The notes under the pieces were generated by a model, which saw only the letters and a program-made list of their open reading frames with translations, was not told the origin of the DNA and did no database searches. 64,000 nt of DNA, taken from Colius striatus (taxonomy: Eukaryota; Chordata; Aves; Coliiformes; Coliidae). Below are positions 50,846 to 62,633 of the stretch, one piece after another. Made by a program: the position numbers and the translations under genes. The stretch covers positions 134,584,171-134,648,170 of the forward strand of contig NC_084759.1 of the NCBI RefSeq assembly GCF_028858725.1, given 5' to 3'. Numbering within the stretch: the first letter of the stretch is position 1; every line of letters starts with the position of its first letter.

Positions 50846-53800
50846 TCCTGGAAGAAGGGCTGAAAGAAACCTCATCTATCTCATCATCCCAGGGCAAATA
50901 CAAATTGGAGGAAATTCTTGTTTTTAGACTCTTTAGCCTGTAATTTTGGGCTGGTCAGACATAGACCAACTTGAGGTGGAAAGGAGGGGGGGTCTTCATT
51001 TTGAGGAAGCTCTTGGAACTGTTTTTCAAGAGGTTTTCTTACAAACATGTGCAGATGTAAGACTCTCATCCTACAAGTAGGTAACAAACAAATATAATTG
51101 AGTATGGGTAATGCTCAGTTTGGACCCTGTCAACATTAGGAATCTTCCCCATCTGGGAGATAGAGATTTCTTTCTCCCTCTCTTTTTCCCATGTTTAAGG
51201 ACAGAGGTTTTTACATAGACTGGGCACCAAACTTCAGGCAGAGGCTGGAAGAAAGCTTCTCAAATGCAATGCTGAAGGCAGTCAGTGGAATGGGAGACTT
51301 GATGCTGAAGTATTTAAGTACAGAGTGCTTTTAGAGGATGTGCAGCAGTTAGTAACAAATGTTTTTGAATGATCATCAATAAACCCTGCAAAAAAGTTCC
51401 ACAAGCCAAATTGCTTTCCACTCCAAGTTATATTTGCTTCACTTTTTTCCTGTCTCTAATCCAAGCCATGACTAGTAATGCCTTCCTCTCCTAAATAACC
51501 GTCACATAAATATCATTTTTAAGCTTGCTGAAGAGCAGTCACAGCTTGCCTATCCTGCCCACCATGGTTTTCATGCAGGTTTGGAGTTGTCTTACCCCCA
51601 GTGCTCTTGTGAGGAAGAAGCAGAGGCATATCCTTTGTTGATATGGGAATGGCATTGATCTGTAGGACTAGCAGCAAGGACCTGTGCTGCAGAGCTGGTG
51701 GGCTGGGATGCAAACACTAGTGCCAGGGTGCAATCATCAGCACTGGGTTTGTTGCATCTCACTGTGAAGGCTAAGCAATGAGGACTTGGGAGACATCACT
51801 CTGGTTCCGGCCTTGTCCATCTCATGGTTTCTATAGCTATGGAGTTACATTTACTACTGCTTCGGAGACTGGGGACCTTCAGGCATCACAACACCTCTTG
51901 AGGTTGATAGTAAAAAATAAATTAGTAATCTCATTTTGCAGTAATTACTAGCTCTGTCTATGGGGAATTTTAGTTCAAGCCCTTTGCAGTGGTGTTACAA
52001 TGCATAATTATGACTTGAGGTGCAGTTAGGCAGATGCAAATCATCTGGGTATGCTATCTCTCTGTTTAATCAGTGATTTGTTTGCCATTTGGGTACAGAA
52101 AATACTTTGTTTAAAAATGAGTTTAATATACTTCCAGTAAGAGCATCAGTGGGAAATAATGGAATGTAGCTGATTTGCTACTAGTTGAGAGCAATCAAGA
52201 GCTCCCTGGTGTGGGGTTCATTTATTCTGAGCTTTATGCAATGCACAGCCATCTAATTCCACATGCAGTATAAACTGTTCATGATTCCTCATGTTCTCTG
52301 TTTATAGTCTTTCCCATTAATCTTTAACTTTATGAGAATCACATAAGTTGTCTCCTTTGTTTGCTGGATCTTCCCCTTAATTTGGATTCTAATTTTCGTT
52401 TTTGGGAATGTCTTTGCCATTAGCATTGTTGTACGTTGCTGATACGTGGGTGGAAGTCGGTGTAGGAATCTTGTAGTGAGTTCACAAATTTTAGTGAGGG
52501 AACACAAATGATCCCCTATGCAACCAGCAAAGCAGTGTGTGATGACGTAAAGAAATTTGTCAGCAGATGAGGCTGTATATGTGCATACACGTGAGTGTTT
52601 GGGATAGACCAATGGGCGCTACACCCAGATGAACAACCTCAATAAAAGCCAATTGAAAAGGGTAAAAATCCTTCTGCATTTCAGGGACTAACCCACCAAT
52701 TTTTCATTATTTTTTCCTAGCCCTTACCTGAGGTTGTATGTAAAGGCTAAATGGCTGCCTGGTCTGTTTGCACAATCCCCAGCACACTGGGGATCCTAGT
52801 GACTGACAAGGGCTCCAAAGTACTCTGGCACTATGAAGAATAAATACAAATTATTAGTTTGTCATCCAAAGAAAAGCAAAGTTTCCTTTCTCTGCACAGT
52901 AACCTATGGGTTGGGTTTTTTTACAGGGAGGGGAGGGATGTGCATATCTGCCAGTACACTGCACACACCGCACTTCTCAAAGTCCTATCCGAGCCAACAC
53001 TGCCCCTCCCACATGAAGGAGGTTGTTCTTGGCCATGTGTATGACAGCCTTTCAGGAGGTTTGGCTACCTTGTAAGATAAACTCTCTGAACTTAAGCAAC
53101 AAAAAAAAAAGTATCATACTTCCAACTGGTTGTAAAAAATCAAAATGAAAATTCATAACACAAAACAAACCACAGCAATCCCAACATTCGTCCTGAAGTT
53201 CTGCCCCATGGTCATCAATTGGTGAGGGACTATTGACCACGGAGGAACATCCTGGCCCTGACCTGCCATAGCCTGCTACTTCTGGTCTGTCTGCCTCTCA
53301 TTCTGCAGGGCCTCTCATTCTGCAGGGCTTCTGAGCATTTGTTTTGACAAAGAGATGCTGCAATTGGATGTGGATCATCTGTGGTAAGAAGGCTATTAAT
53401 TTGAATTTGTCTGACTACAGCACTCAGTCATGTCTGTACTCTTTCTTTTCTATGGGATGAGTTTATAACAAAACAGCCTCCCATTATTGTATCCCTGGAG
53501 TTTAAAGTGCAAGATCCAGCTGCCTTCCAAGTGTCAGAACTTCTTGGTGGTTTGAGCACCAACTTGGAGACAATGCCTCTGCACCATGGCCTTTGGAGAC
53601 ATCACATGTAATGCTCTTTTCCAGGATGGAGTGTTTAAGACTCAGATAGGAACCTTGCAGGCTTTTCAAAGGCAGCTAGGCAGGATAAGCACTAGTGTCT
53701 CATTGTTCTCTGCAAGTGCTTCAACAGCTCAGCTGGTTCACAAAACAAACAAATCTTCCTAAATGCCTGCTTCTCAGAAGCTAAATTAATAAATCTCAGA

Positions 53801-54042
53801 TATCTTCACCTGTGCTGTACCCTACTTGGTAATACTTTGCTTTCTCGCATGGAAGTTGTCAAGATACATCCACTAATGCAGTGCTTATGTACTGTGGAAA
53901 GGGGGGTAAACCAGTTTTTCAGATGAGATAGCCGAGAGGAAGCTTTTATTTATCAAAATACACTGAAAGATTCTTTCTACTAGGGGAGGGCTTTTTTCCT
54001 CCATTGTTTCCAAAATCCTCTGTTCTCTTTGATGTTTGTAGG
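50846..54042. other. Intergenic region
   Basis: About 3.2 kb without a supported gene. The segment near 52500-52650 (CCAATGGGCGCTACACCCAG then CAACCTCAATAAAAGCC) has a polyadenylation-like end resembling a retroviral LTR, but no paired boundary could be established. Confidence 0.45.
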
Positions 54043-54597
54043 TGTGGTAGTTTGAGCCTGGCTGGATGCCAGGTGCCCACCACACCACTTTATCCCCCAC
54101 CTCCTCAGCAAGCCAGGGAAGGGGAGAAAATAAGATGGGAGTCTCGTGGGTTGAGATAAAAGCAGTTTAATAAATAAGCAGCAAAGCCGCGCGCGCGGGA
54201 AGCAAAGCAAAAGCAGATAAGCTGTTACTCTCTACTTCCCATCAGCAGCGATGTCCGGCCACCTCCCGAGAAGCAGGGCTTCAGTACGCGTAGCGGTTGC
54301 TTTGGGAAGGCCAGAAATGAATCTCGCCTCCCCTTCCTGCTCCTCTCCTCCAGTTTATATTACTGAGCTGATGTCATATGGTATGGAATATCTCCTTGGT
54401 CAGTCTGGGTCAGCTGTCCTGGCCATAGTCCCTCCCAAGATCATGCCCACCCACAGCTATTGGTGAAGGTGGGGAAAGGAATGCTGGAGGGACAGCCCTG
54501 ATGTTGTGCAAGCGGTAGTCATAATATTGATATCAACAGTAAGCACAGCACTGCAGGAGCTGCTGTGGAAAATCACTACCATCCCAGACCCACTACA
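54043..54597 (-). mobile_element. Solo LTR, avian ERVL-like, with 5-bp target duplication
   Basis: Begins TGTGGTAGTTTGAGCC and ends ACCCACTACA, with near-inverted TG...CA termini. It is flanked on both sides by GTAGG (54038-54042 and 54598-54602), a perfect 5-bp target duplication, which fits class III (ERVL-type) insertion. The functional direction is minus: reading that strand there is a TATATAAAC box (around 54360-54352), followed later by a TTATTAAA polyadenylation-like signal. It includes a GC-rich GCGCGCGCG stretch near 54190. No internal retroviral sequence remains. Confidence 0.88.
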
Positions 54598-54689
54598 GTA
54601 GGTGGTGTGCATGAGCCAGGGGCTGAAAAAGAGAAGCAAAAGGACATCAAGAAGCAGCAGCAGACAGATATTACCTGTCCCTGCCATGC

Positions 54690-55485
54690 AGCTACTGAGG
54701 AGACAACTCAGCCTGCTTGAGAGTTGGGCAGAGAAGAACCTCATGAGGTTCAACAAGGGCAAGTACAGAGTCCTGCACATGGGGATGAACAACCCCATGC
54801 ACCAGTATAGGTTGGGGACTGACCTGCTGGAGAGCAGCTCTGCAGAGAGAGACCTGGGAGTTCTGGTGGGCAGCAAACTAAATGTGAGCCAGCAATGTGC
54901 CCTCGTAGCCAAGAAGGTCAATGGCATCCTGGGATGCATCAAGAAGAGTGTGGCCAGCAGGTTGAGGGAGGTTCTGCTCCCCCTCTACTCTGCCCTGGTG
55001 AGGCCTCATCTGAAGTCCTGTGGCCAGTGCTGTGCTTACCAGTACAAAAGGGACAGGCAACTTCTGAAGAGAGTCCAGCAGAGGGCCATCAAGATGATCA
55101 GGTGACTGGAACATCTCTCTTATGAGGAAAGGCTGAGAGACTGGAGAAGACTGAGAGAGTCTTCATCAACACTTATAAATACTTAAAGGGTGTATATCAG
55201 GAGGATGGGGCAACACTCTTTTCTGTAGTGTCCAGTGATAGCACAAGGGGTAATGGACGCAGACTGGAACACAAAAAGTTTCACTTAAACACAAGGATAA
55301 ACTTATTTCCTGTGAGGGTGAGGAAGCCCTGGCACAGGCTGCCCAGGAAGGGTGTGGAGTCTCCTTCTCTGGAGGTTTTCAAAACCAGCCTGGACGTGTT
55401 CCTGTGTGACTTGATCTAGGTGGACCCACTTTGGACTAGATGATCTTTAGAGGTCCCTTCCAACACCTACCATTCTGTGAGATGG
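54690..55485 (+). mobile_element. CR1 LINE 3' half with reverse-transcriptase C-terminus
   Basis: The longest and best-preserved CR1 copy in the window. An open frame of 167 codons (54602-55105) includes EKNLMRFNKGKYRVLHMG, ERDLGVLVGSKLNVS and HLKSCGQCCAYQYKRD, the C-terminal part of the CR1 ORF2 reverse transcriptase. The 3' untranslated block (CTTATGAGGAAAGGCTGAG; TGTGAGGGTGAGGAAGCC) and terminal CCCTTCCAACACCTACCATT follow. It is 5'-truncated, as is usual for CR1. Confidence 0.92.
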
Positions 55486-55508
55486 AAAACAGGAGTTAAC
55501 TGGGGTAA

Positions 55509-56503
55509 TGTCATGGGTTTGTGAGGAGCTTGTTTTGCTTGGTAACTCACAGATGGGGCTGCAGTGCAGACCTAGTAAAGAGTTCTCAGACTTTCCCCCG
55601 GCTCTTGGGTTTAGACCTGCTGGGGCCAATCTGGTATCTCTGCCATCACTATTTAAGGATGGGAATTTGAAGTGCTCGGGAGGAGGTGTAGGAGTGGACC
55701 ATGTGAATGGAGGAGACCATGTGAACCCCAGTCAGAGAAGGAGGAAGGAAGGAGGAGCACTGGACCGGAGACTCCTCTGCAATCTGTGGCAGGAACGCAG
55801 CTGTACCCCTGCAACCCATGCAGGGCAATGGCAGGACTGAGAGCCACAAGCAGCTCCGGGTGAGTGCACATGGATGGGCAAGAGAGTGTGTGAGGAGGCA
55901 GCCATGGTGCAGGCTGTGCTGGAGAGCCTGCATGCCGCAGAGCAGACCCACACGAGATACAGAAAGGAGCTGCAGCCTTTGGAATGAATGCACATTGGAA
56001 CTGCCCATGCAGAGCTGTCGGGTGTGTGAGGTACCCCGTGGAAGAGCAGGGAGGACCAGTGAGGAGGAGGGAAAAATGGCAGAAGCCATCCGGAGTAGAC
56101 TGACTGAACCCCGCCTTCCCTGCCCCCCTGAGCCATTCAGCAGGGGAAGAGAGAAAGACACTGGGACCAGGGCTCTGAGCCTGGGAAGAAGGGAGGGGTG
56201 GGGAGAAGATGGTCTTAAAGGGCTGGTTGTGTTCTTCATCGTTGTACCACTCTGTGGTGTTTTCTGTTTGTTATGTTTTTGGGGTTTTATGGTTATGTTT
56301 CAGTTGGTGGTTGATTAAATTATTTTCTGTTGGTGGTGGATTAAATTGTTTTCTGTTTTCTTTCCCAAGCTGAGTACCCTGGTCTGTTTTGTCTGGGACC
56401 ATATGCAGCAATTAAGCCCTCCCTGTCCTTTAGGAATTCTCAACTCTGTGGTACTTGAGTCTAATAGTGGTCTTTTGTCCCTGAATAGGCCTAAACCACG
56501 ACA
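55509..56503 (+). mobile_element. Solo LTR, avian ERVL-like, near-perfect target duplication
   Basis: Begins TGTCATGGGTTTG and ends CTAAACCACGACA; the ends form a near-perfect inverted repeat (TGTCATGG / CCACGACA). Flanks are GGTAA (55504-55508) and GGCAA (56504-56508), a 5-bp duplication with one mismatch. A TATTTAA box near 55647 and ATTAAA signals near 56316-56345 place the promoter left and the polyadenylation site right, giving plus orientation. The long open frames inside it on both strands follow from its G-rich composition and are not genes. It directly follows a CR1 end. Confidence 0.85.
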
Positions 56504-57489
56504 GGCAACGGATAGGAAGAAATGAGTGAGGACTAAATGAAAGCTCTGGGCACAGTTGTGCTGCAGATTGGTACTGGCTTGGTAACATGTACTGGGAATT
56601 GGGAATTTTATCACTCTCTTGGCATGCTGCAGAGATGTTGGTTTGGTTTTGCTTTTTATGTATCATATTACTGTAGCAGAAATGATACCAAAGATGAACC
56701 ACATTACCTGCCACCTTCATAGGCCTGGAGAGCCGTTCAGCACTATCTCCACCCTGTTCCATTCTGCTGCACCTGTGGAAACAGTTGCTTGTTCCCCTTT
56801 TGCTTTATCAGACAGCTGCCACAAAGCCCCAGCTGGCAGAGGTACAGCTCAGGGGATTTCTAAAGGCTCTGGTTGCCACAGGAAGTATGGGTTTTTTCCT
56901 AGATATCAGATAGCAAATTATGCTGTGATGAGAAATTTTTTTCTTTTGAAGACTTCTTTTTTTACTTCACACTCTCATTTTCTCATTAAAATATGTCTGT
57001 GGTAAACCTCTCAGTGATCTCCATGCAGCCTGTGCTCTGATACGATCCAGTCTTGCTCTCTATGTATCTTGTGAGCATGTTCTTACCACTTGGCAGCTAT
57101 TTCCTAACAAGAATGCATCAAGTATGATATTACCTCTGTGAATTTATGTCCCCGCATAAATGGAAAAAGATAGCAGTTCCTACAGGTAGACCCACGATTG
57201 TGAAACAGAGGTGCTAATGGCAGAATGCAGGTTTCCCATCTGATTTTAAACAGGAATTTGACATTACTACAGTGCACTCAGGAGTTAACATCAGGTGTGG
57301 TTCTAAATATATTCTTATGCACTTTAAAATTTAGTTCCTATTAGCTGATTCCAAGGGTTTATTTGCCTATGATATGATAACAATATGCATTTCTTATGTG
57401 CCTTTTAAACAAACCCCTATTTTACTAGTAGAATAACCTAGTTGCTGCTAACTTTACACAGTAACTTTCCTAATAAGTGAAAACGATTT

Positions 57490-58690
57490 TAACTCAAAAA
57501 GCTGAAAGGTAGCTAACCCATTCTAGAATATTGATATAAAAGATAATGTTCTCAACTTTAATCTTGACTACCAGCCCATGCCTTAATCCATACACTTCCC
57601 TATGGAAGGGAGTCATGACATGTGAAAACTTTGAAACAATTGTTAAGATATAATAGAGTATCAGTGTGACCTGAATTGAAAGAAATACCTTTACATACAG
57701 GCCTTGAGAGTAATTCAAGGCAAAAGGCATAATGGCTATGCAATTATTGAAGGAATGAGTCAAGAGCCAAAAGAAGCAGGGCGATCACCAAATACCTGGT
57801 CAGCCCAGACATACGAATTATATGCTTTAAACAGAACCTTACAACTGTGAGAAGGAAAAGATGAACATTTTATATTGATTCAAGGTATGCCTCTGAAGTG
57901 GTATACATTTTTGGAAAGGCATGAGAAGAGGTTTACTCAATAGCAAGGGAAAAGTATTAGTACATGGAGAAGTAATTAAACAGGTATGAAAGAATTTATC
58001 ACTTCCAAATGGGATTGTGGTGGTCCGTGTGAATGGGAATCAAAAACGGAATTCTTTTAGGGCCAGGGGAAACAGGCTGGCTGATGAAGCAGCCAAAGAG
58101 GCAACATTAAGCCATGAGATTGTGAGTATGTATAATCTCACCCCACAGGTGCCTGCACCAAAGGCAACTCCTGTGTTTACAGAAAAAAGAGAGTTGAAAG
58201 ACGTTGAGACAGAGGGGAGGTGGATCCTCCCAGATGGAAAAGAGATGTTAAATGAACAAGCTATGAGGGAAATAATGGCTATTTTACATCAAGGAAGTCA
58301 CTGGGGTATGCAAGCAATATGTGATTTAGCTTTAAGAAAATATATATGTGTAGGAATGTACACAGTGGCCAAACAGATTTGTGAACGGTGTGTGATTTGT
58401 AAGAAAAAAAAAAAAAGGTCCTGAGGAAATAACCCCCAGGAAGGAGAGAACCTGGCCTAAGGCCCTTTAAACCAAAGATATTTATTAAAAGAATTAGATA
58501 CTGGGGTTTTATTTTGTCTTTCCTCAGGAAAAAGGGCTTTTGTCCCAAACACAACCTCTCGAGTTTGCAGCCCACACCATCCAGCCTGAAGGGCAGATCT
58601 TGATCAAGTCCTGAAAAGGAACCAAACTGCAACCCAAACGGGAAGGCCTGTTCCAGGTTTTACTGACCACTGAGACAGCAGTAAGAACAG
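57490..58690 (+). pseudogene. ERV pol remnant (RT end, RNase H, integrase ends)
   Basis: Broken frames show, in order: an RT connection-like segment with LNPYTSL (about 57580) and PELKEIPL (about 57677); an RNase H segment with GYAIIEG and AQTYELYALNRTL; then an open frame of 135 codons (58017-58424) holding the RNase H end (GNRLADEAAKEA) and the integrase HHCC zinc-binding domain, with HQGSHWG and CERCVICKK in its second half. The frame breaks at a run of A after CKK. About 150 bp later the integrase C-terminal domain is visible (TKLQPK, VLLTTETAVRTAKKDWTHY). The DDE core between them is missing, so no active integrase could be made. Confidence 0.8.
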
Positions 58691-58729
58691 CTAAAAAAGA
58701 CTGGACTCATTACATCAGACTCAGAGGAC

Positions 58730-59930
58730 TAATGGACTCTCCACTTGAGGATGGACAGTGGCACGTATGTCAGACTACAAACCCCTTGTGTCTTAAACTA
58801 AAGAAGCAATAAGAATCCAATGGAAACAAGGACACTCATTAATGTTACTAACTGATGAGGTGGTAGTAGCAGAAATGCCATTAATTGTTGAAAATGAGGG
58901 GGATCATTGTAATTATGGGCTATTGTTTGTTGGAAATCCAGGGGACAGCATCATGACCATTGGAGTGGGACAAAGTAGTATTTGGTTAAACTATGGATAA
59001 ATATAACTGACAGGGAGGCTCCACAAACTATACAGTTTAATGCTTGTCAAATAGAACCTATGAACTTGGAGCAGACATAAATGGAAGGGATTCAGGATTG
59101 TAGTGTAGAAACCAAAGAGGGGACTGAACCAAAGGATAGCAACTCCTACTAAAGTACCTAAAATAAAACCATGGGGCCCACCAAATGACCCAAAGATTGT
59201 AACTATAACTGAAGTAAATAATTTAACGTAAACATTTGAGACTGAAGCAGGATATGGAGATGCAAATGCCTGGATTGAATGGGTTAAATATACAGTGTAA
59301 AGCCTGAATCATAGTAATTGCTATGCATGTGCCTCAGGAAGACCTACTGCACAAGTGGTTCCCATTCCATTAGGATGGAGTAAAGAACCAAAGGGAACGA
59401 GATATATGACTGCCCTATACCAAGAAAAGACTGCATGGGGAAAAGAGAGATGCGGGTCTCTCTCACTGTTATTCTCTGCAAAGACGTCAAAGTGCCTCCT
59501 GTTTTCTCTACAGTGGCTGGTAACCACACAGCTTGTCTCTCACGACAGGTTAGAGGGACTACCGGGTATCTCGGAGACCTAAAAATGTGACTGAGGATAA
59601 AGCAGGAAATTACTCGGCTGTGAGTATCACCAGGGCAGATCTATAGTGGTATTGTGGAGGAAAAATCCTGAGGCCCATGCTCCCTCCAAATTGGAAAGGC
59701 ACACGTGCCCTTGTTCAATTGGCTATTCCATTTACCCTGGCATTTGAAAGAGAATCATATATTTCAGGGAAAAGAATGAAAAGAAATTTGGGGGTGTCAT
59801 TTGATGACAGGATTATATTGATTCAATTGGAGTTCCCAGGGGTGTACCTGATGAACATAAAGCACGAAATCAAATAGCAGCAGGGTTTGAATCCTCTCTA
59901 TTTTGGTGGGCAACAATAAATAAGAATATG
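58730..59930 (+). pseudogene. ERV env surface-subunit remnant
   Basis: Interrupted env sequence before the transmembrane frame. Recognisable pieces are a Cys-containing CYACASGRPTAQ segment (about 59320), followed in the same frame by an open stretch to 59580, and an LPPNWKGTRALVQL segment (59677 onwards) near the expected surface/transmembrane junction. Several stops and frame changes separate these pieces, so no intact surface protein is encoded. Confidence 0.65.
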
Positions 59931-59932
59931 GA

Positions 59933-60583
59933 TTGGATACACTATATTTATTACAATCAGCAGTGGTTTATAAATTACACCAGAGAAGACAATTAGATGC
60001 CACTAGCAGAATGGCATGGGAGAACAGAATAGCTCTAGATATTATATTGGCAGAAAAGGGAGGGATCTGTGTAATGTTAGGAGACAAATGTTGCACTTTC
60101 ATACCAAACAACACAGCACCAGATGGAACCATAACCAGAGCATTACAGGGACTTACCACACTAGCAGAGGAATTGGCTGAGAATTCAGGGATAGATAACT
60201 CTATTACAAGATGGTTGGAATCATGGTTTGGGAAATGGAAAGAAATGGTAATATCTGTGGTTACATCTCTGATAGTAGTTGCAGGGATATTAACATCAGT
60301 TGGATGCTGTATAATCCCATGTGTTAGGGGGCTTGTACAACGGTTAATTGAAATTGCATTATCTAAACAAATGCCCTTAGACCCACCTCCCTACCATGAG
60401 AAGATGTTTCTCCTTAAGGAGCACGAAGAAGATCAAGAAGAGATGGACTTAAAGAATAACTGTGAAATAATATTGTCTAACCTGGAAGAGTCATTGCAAA
60501 AAGCAACAAATGTAAAAAAAAAAGGGGTGGGGGGATTTGTAAGAAATATTGATGTTGCTTCTGCAGAATTAGAAAGAAATTAA
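59933..60583 (+). CDS. ERV env transmembrane-subunit open frame
   Basis: An uninterrupted frame of 216 codons. Residues 36-54 hold a segment in the position of the retroviral immunosuppressive-type region, directly followed by a CX6CC motif (Cys46, Cys53, Cys54), typical of gammaretroviral transmembrane subunits. A hydrophobic anchor spans about residues 118-145, and a charged, Glu-rich cytoplasmic tail follows. The ectodomain N-terminus (fusion peptide and first heptad region) lies upstream in other frames, so this frame alone is not a complete subunit. The frame runs through the purine-rich tract into the LTR. Whether it is expressed is unknown. Confidence 0.75.
   Translation: MDTLYLLQSAVVYKLHQRRQLDATSRMAWENRIALDIILAEKGGICVMLGDKCCTFIPNNTAPDGTITRALQGLTTLAEELAENSGIDNSITRWLESWFGKWKEMVISVVTSLIVVAGILTSVGCCIIPCVRGLVQRLIEIALSKQMPLDPPPYHEKMFLLKEHEEDQEEMDLKNNCEIILSNLEESLQKATNVKKKGVGGFVRNIDVASAELERN
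60514..60535 (+). other. ERV polypurine tract
   Basis: A run of A followed by GGGGTGGGGGGA, the expected plus-strand priming site immediately before a 3' LTR. It is located within the last codons of the env frame. One T interrupts the purine run. Confidence 0.6.
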
Positions 60584-60966
60584 GACATGGAATTTCAACT
60601 GTTGTCTGCCTCTGTGTAATGTAAATCAGTGGACTGACCATAAGACTGTTTGTTTGTAATGTTAACTAGAGTTTTAAATCTCAGGACTGTGGGGAATGGG
60701 TGATAATATACAAAACCCAGACATCCCGTGAGGGGATTGTAGGCGCCTTGAGAAGTTGTAAATCTTGGAGTACCTAATCAATGGGGAAACAAGGGAGGGA
60801 CCTTGTGGCCAGGATAGGGAATGAAAAGCCGAATATTGTACGTGTCAGATGTGCCTACTAGCTAGGACACCCGCTCTTGCAAGAATGCTTAATAAAAGTG
60901 CTTCAGTGCAGAGTCTGACCTGAGTCTTTCGCGAGAAAGCTTGCTTTGTTTCTTACGCTGGGCACA
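60538..60966 (+). repeat. ERV 3' LTR
   Basis: Follows the polypurine tract. It begins TGTAAGAAAT and ends GGGCACA (TG...CA). It contains AATAAA at 60891-60896, followed by a TCAGTGCAGAGTCTGACCTG R/U5-like stretch. A second possible left boundary is TGTGGGGAATGGG at 60688. No 5' LTR lies in the window, so the ends are not confirmed by a pair or by a target duplication. Confidence 0.65.
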
Positions 60967-62633
60967 ATCACTCTGAGATGACAGAAATCCATTGAGAACA
61001 TCTCCCATACAAGGCACTTCATCTAGGCATGGAATAAGTTTGAAATATTGGTAGCATCAGCCTCAAATATTGCTCAATATTTGGCCTCAAAGAGATTTTC
61101 TGCTTACTTGGAATCCAGTCCCATCATTTGATTGTGTACTTAAGTTATTCTTTAATGTCCTGGAAATTAATCCACATTCGAGACAGGTAGAAGTAGAAGA
61201 GATTTTGGAAGGATCCAACCCAGATGCACCAACACTGATGAGAGATGAAGGCATGGTGGGCTGAGACCTTCAAAGAGAATTTCTTGCATCTCCCTATCAA
61301 ATAAATCTCTTAGACACAGTAATCAATAGGGAAAAAAAATCCTTTCCAATCTCTAATTTTTCCTTCTTAACACATTTCTGAGGAACATCAAACATTTCAT
61401 GTGGTGCTTTTAGAGAGCAGTGAGTAAGAGGGGTTATTTCTTTAATTGGACCTCACTAAATGACTTCTCTGGACAATGCAGTGGCACCTACCCAAAGTCT
61501 GTTGCCTTGTATTCACCTTCCTAATATCTTCAGCCTATTTTACCCATCCAAAAGCTAGAGCAGGCCTAAGGTGAAGATCTATGGCCCCCGCTCTCATGAG
61601 AAAAGACAAGATCTCCTGAGAAAAGCTTCTTATCCTGCTGTCCCTTTGCCTGAACCCAGCTGTGTCCTCGGAGATGCATCCACCAGCCCATGTTCTCACA
61701 GATTAGAAACGGCAGAACACTTCCTCCTGAAGCTAGAAATGTGGCCCAGGGAGGATGGATCTGCTGACAGCTGCTTCAGCAAAACTAGTGACAATTTTCT
61801 TTCCCCTCTGATAATTTTTAATGCGGTCAAAAAAAAAAAAGGCTGACATACCCATTTTTTTTTCTTTATTCTGTCTAAAGAGTTACATGGCCAGTATGTT
61901 AGAGCAAATATTAAAAAAATACTGCAAAATCATCAGTATTTAATTTTGAAAAAGCTGTTCAATTAAAAAAAAAAAAGCTGCTCAGAAAAAAACATAAAAT
62001 GCACCTGGCTTTTTAAGCAGTCCTAAAGTGCAAATCTTCCATGGGTTTGAAATATATTTCCTGATGCTCTGCATGGTAAAATTCAGAAAAGTAGGGAAGT
62101 ATTCCTCAGGTGCCCTTTGCATGCTCCATCATTGCAATTAAATTGCATCTATGCTGCAGTTACAGAGATTTTTCACTTTAAAAAAAAATTGTTAACTGTT
62201 TTCTTTAGCAATGCTAACTATTGCCACTTTATCCAGCTTGCAAATGCAACTGCATTTTTAGGCTTCTTGTGATTTTTCTTAGACTTTATTTTGGAAATTT
62301 TAACAAAACTTTAATTTTTTTTTTTACTCCAAAATGAAAATATTCTGTTTCAGTGAGATACATCAATGAAAACGCTCACAGTTGCTTGTATGTTCTCAGA
62401 TACAATTATTTTAAAGGATTGCTGTATATTAACAATGCTGTATCCACACTGTAACCACTGCCATAAGGTCAGTTGGTAATATGGTATTAATAACAGGGCT
62501 CACAACACAATTGCTTTATGATTACAGTACTCTACAGGTCTGCCAGTTCTTCTGCTGCATAGGTCATAGTTAGCAGTGGGCTAGGACTGAAAAGGGGGTG
62601 CTGGGTTTTTTTTTTTATTTCCTTCTGTTAAGA
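60967..62633. other. Intergenic region
   Basis: AT-rich sequence with several poly-A and poly-T runs (61830, 61965, 62315). No gene or clear repeat is seen. Confidence 0.5.

Larger units (their letters stand above)
57490..60966 (+). mobile_element. Truncated endogenous gammaretrovirus-like element (pol-env-3' LTR)
   Basis: Plus-strand order: end of reverse transcriptase, RNase H, integrase zinc-binding and C-terminal parts, env surface, env transmembrane, purine tract, LTR. No gag, protease or 5' LTR is recognisable, and the 5' limit is uncertain (first detectable homology near 57490). Pol and the env surface region carry many stops and frame changes, and the integrase catalytic core seems deleted. 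The env type, with a CX6CC motif, places it with class I (gammaretrovirus-like) elements of birds. Confidence 0.82.

Noticed and set aside
54457..54942. Minus-strand frame of 161 codons
   Set aside because: It is the antisense of the solo LTR end and the CR1 reverse-transcriptase region.
55508..56318. Open frames of 110-196 codons on both strands
   Set aside because: They lie inside the 55,509-56,503 LTR, whose purine-rich composition lowers stop frequency.
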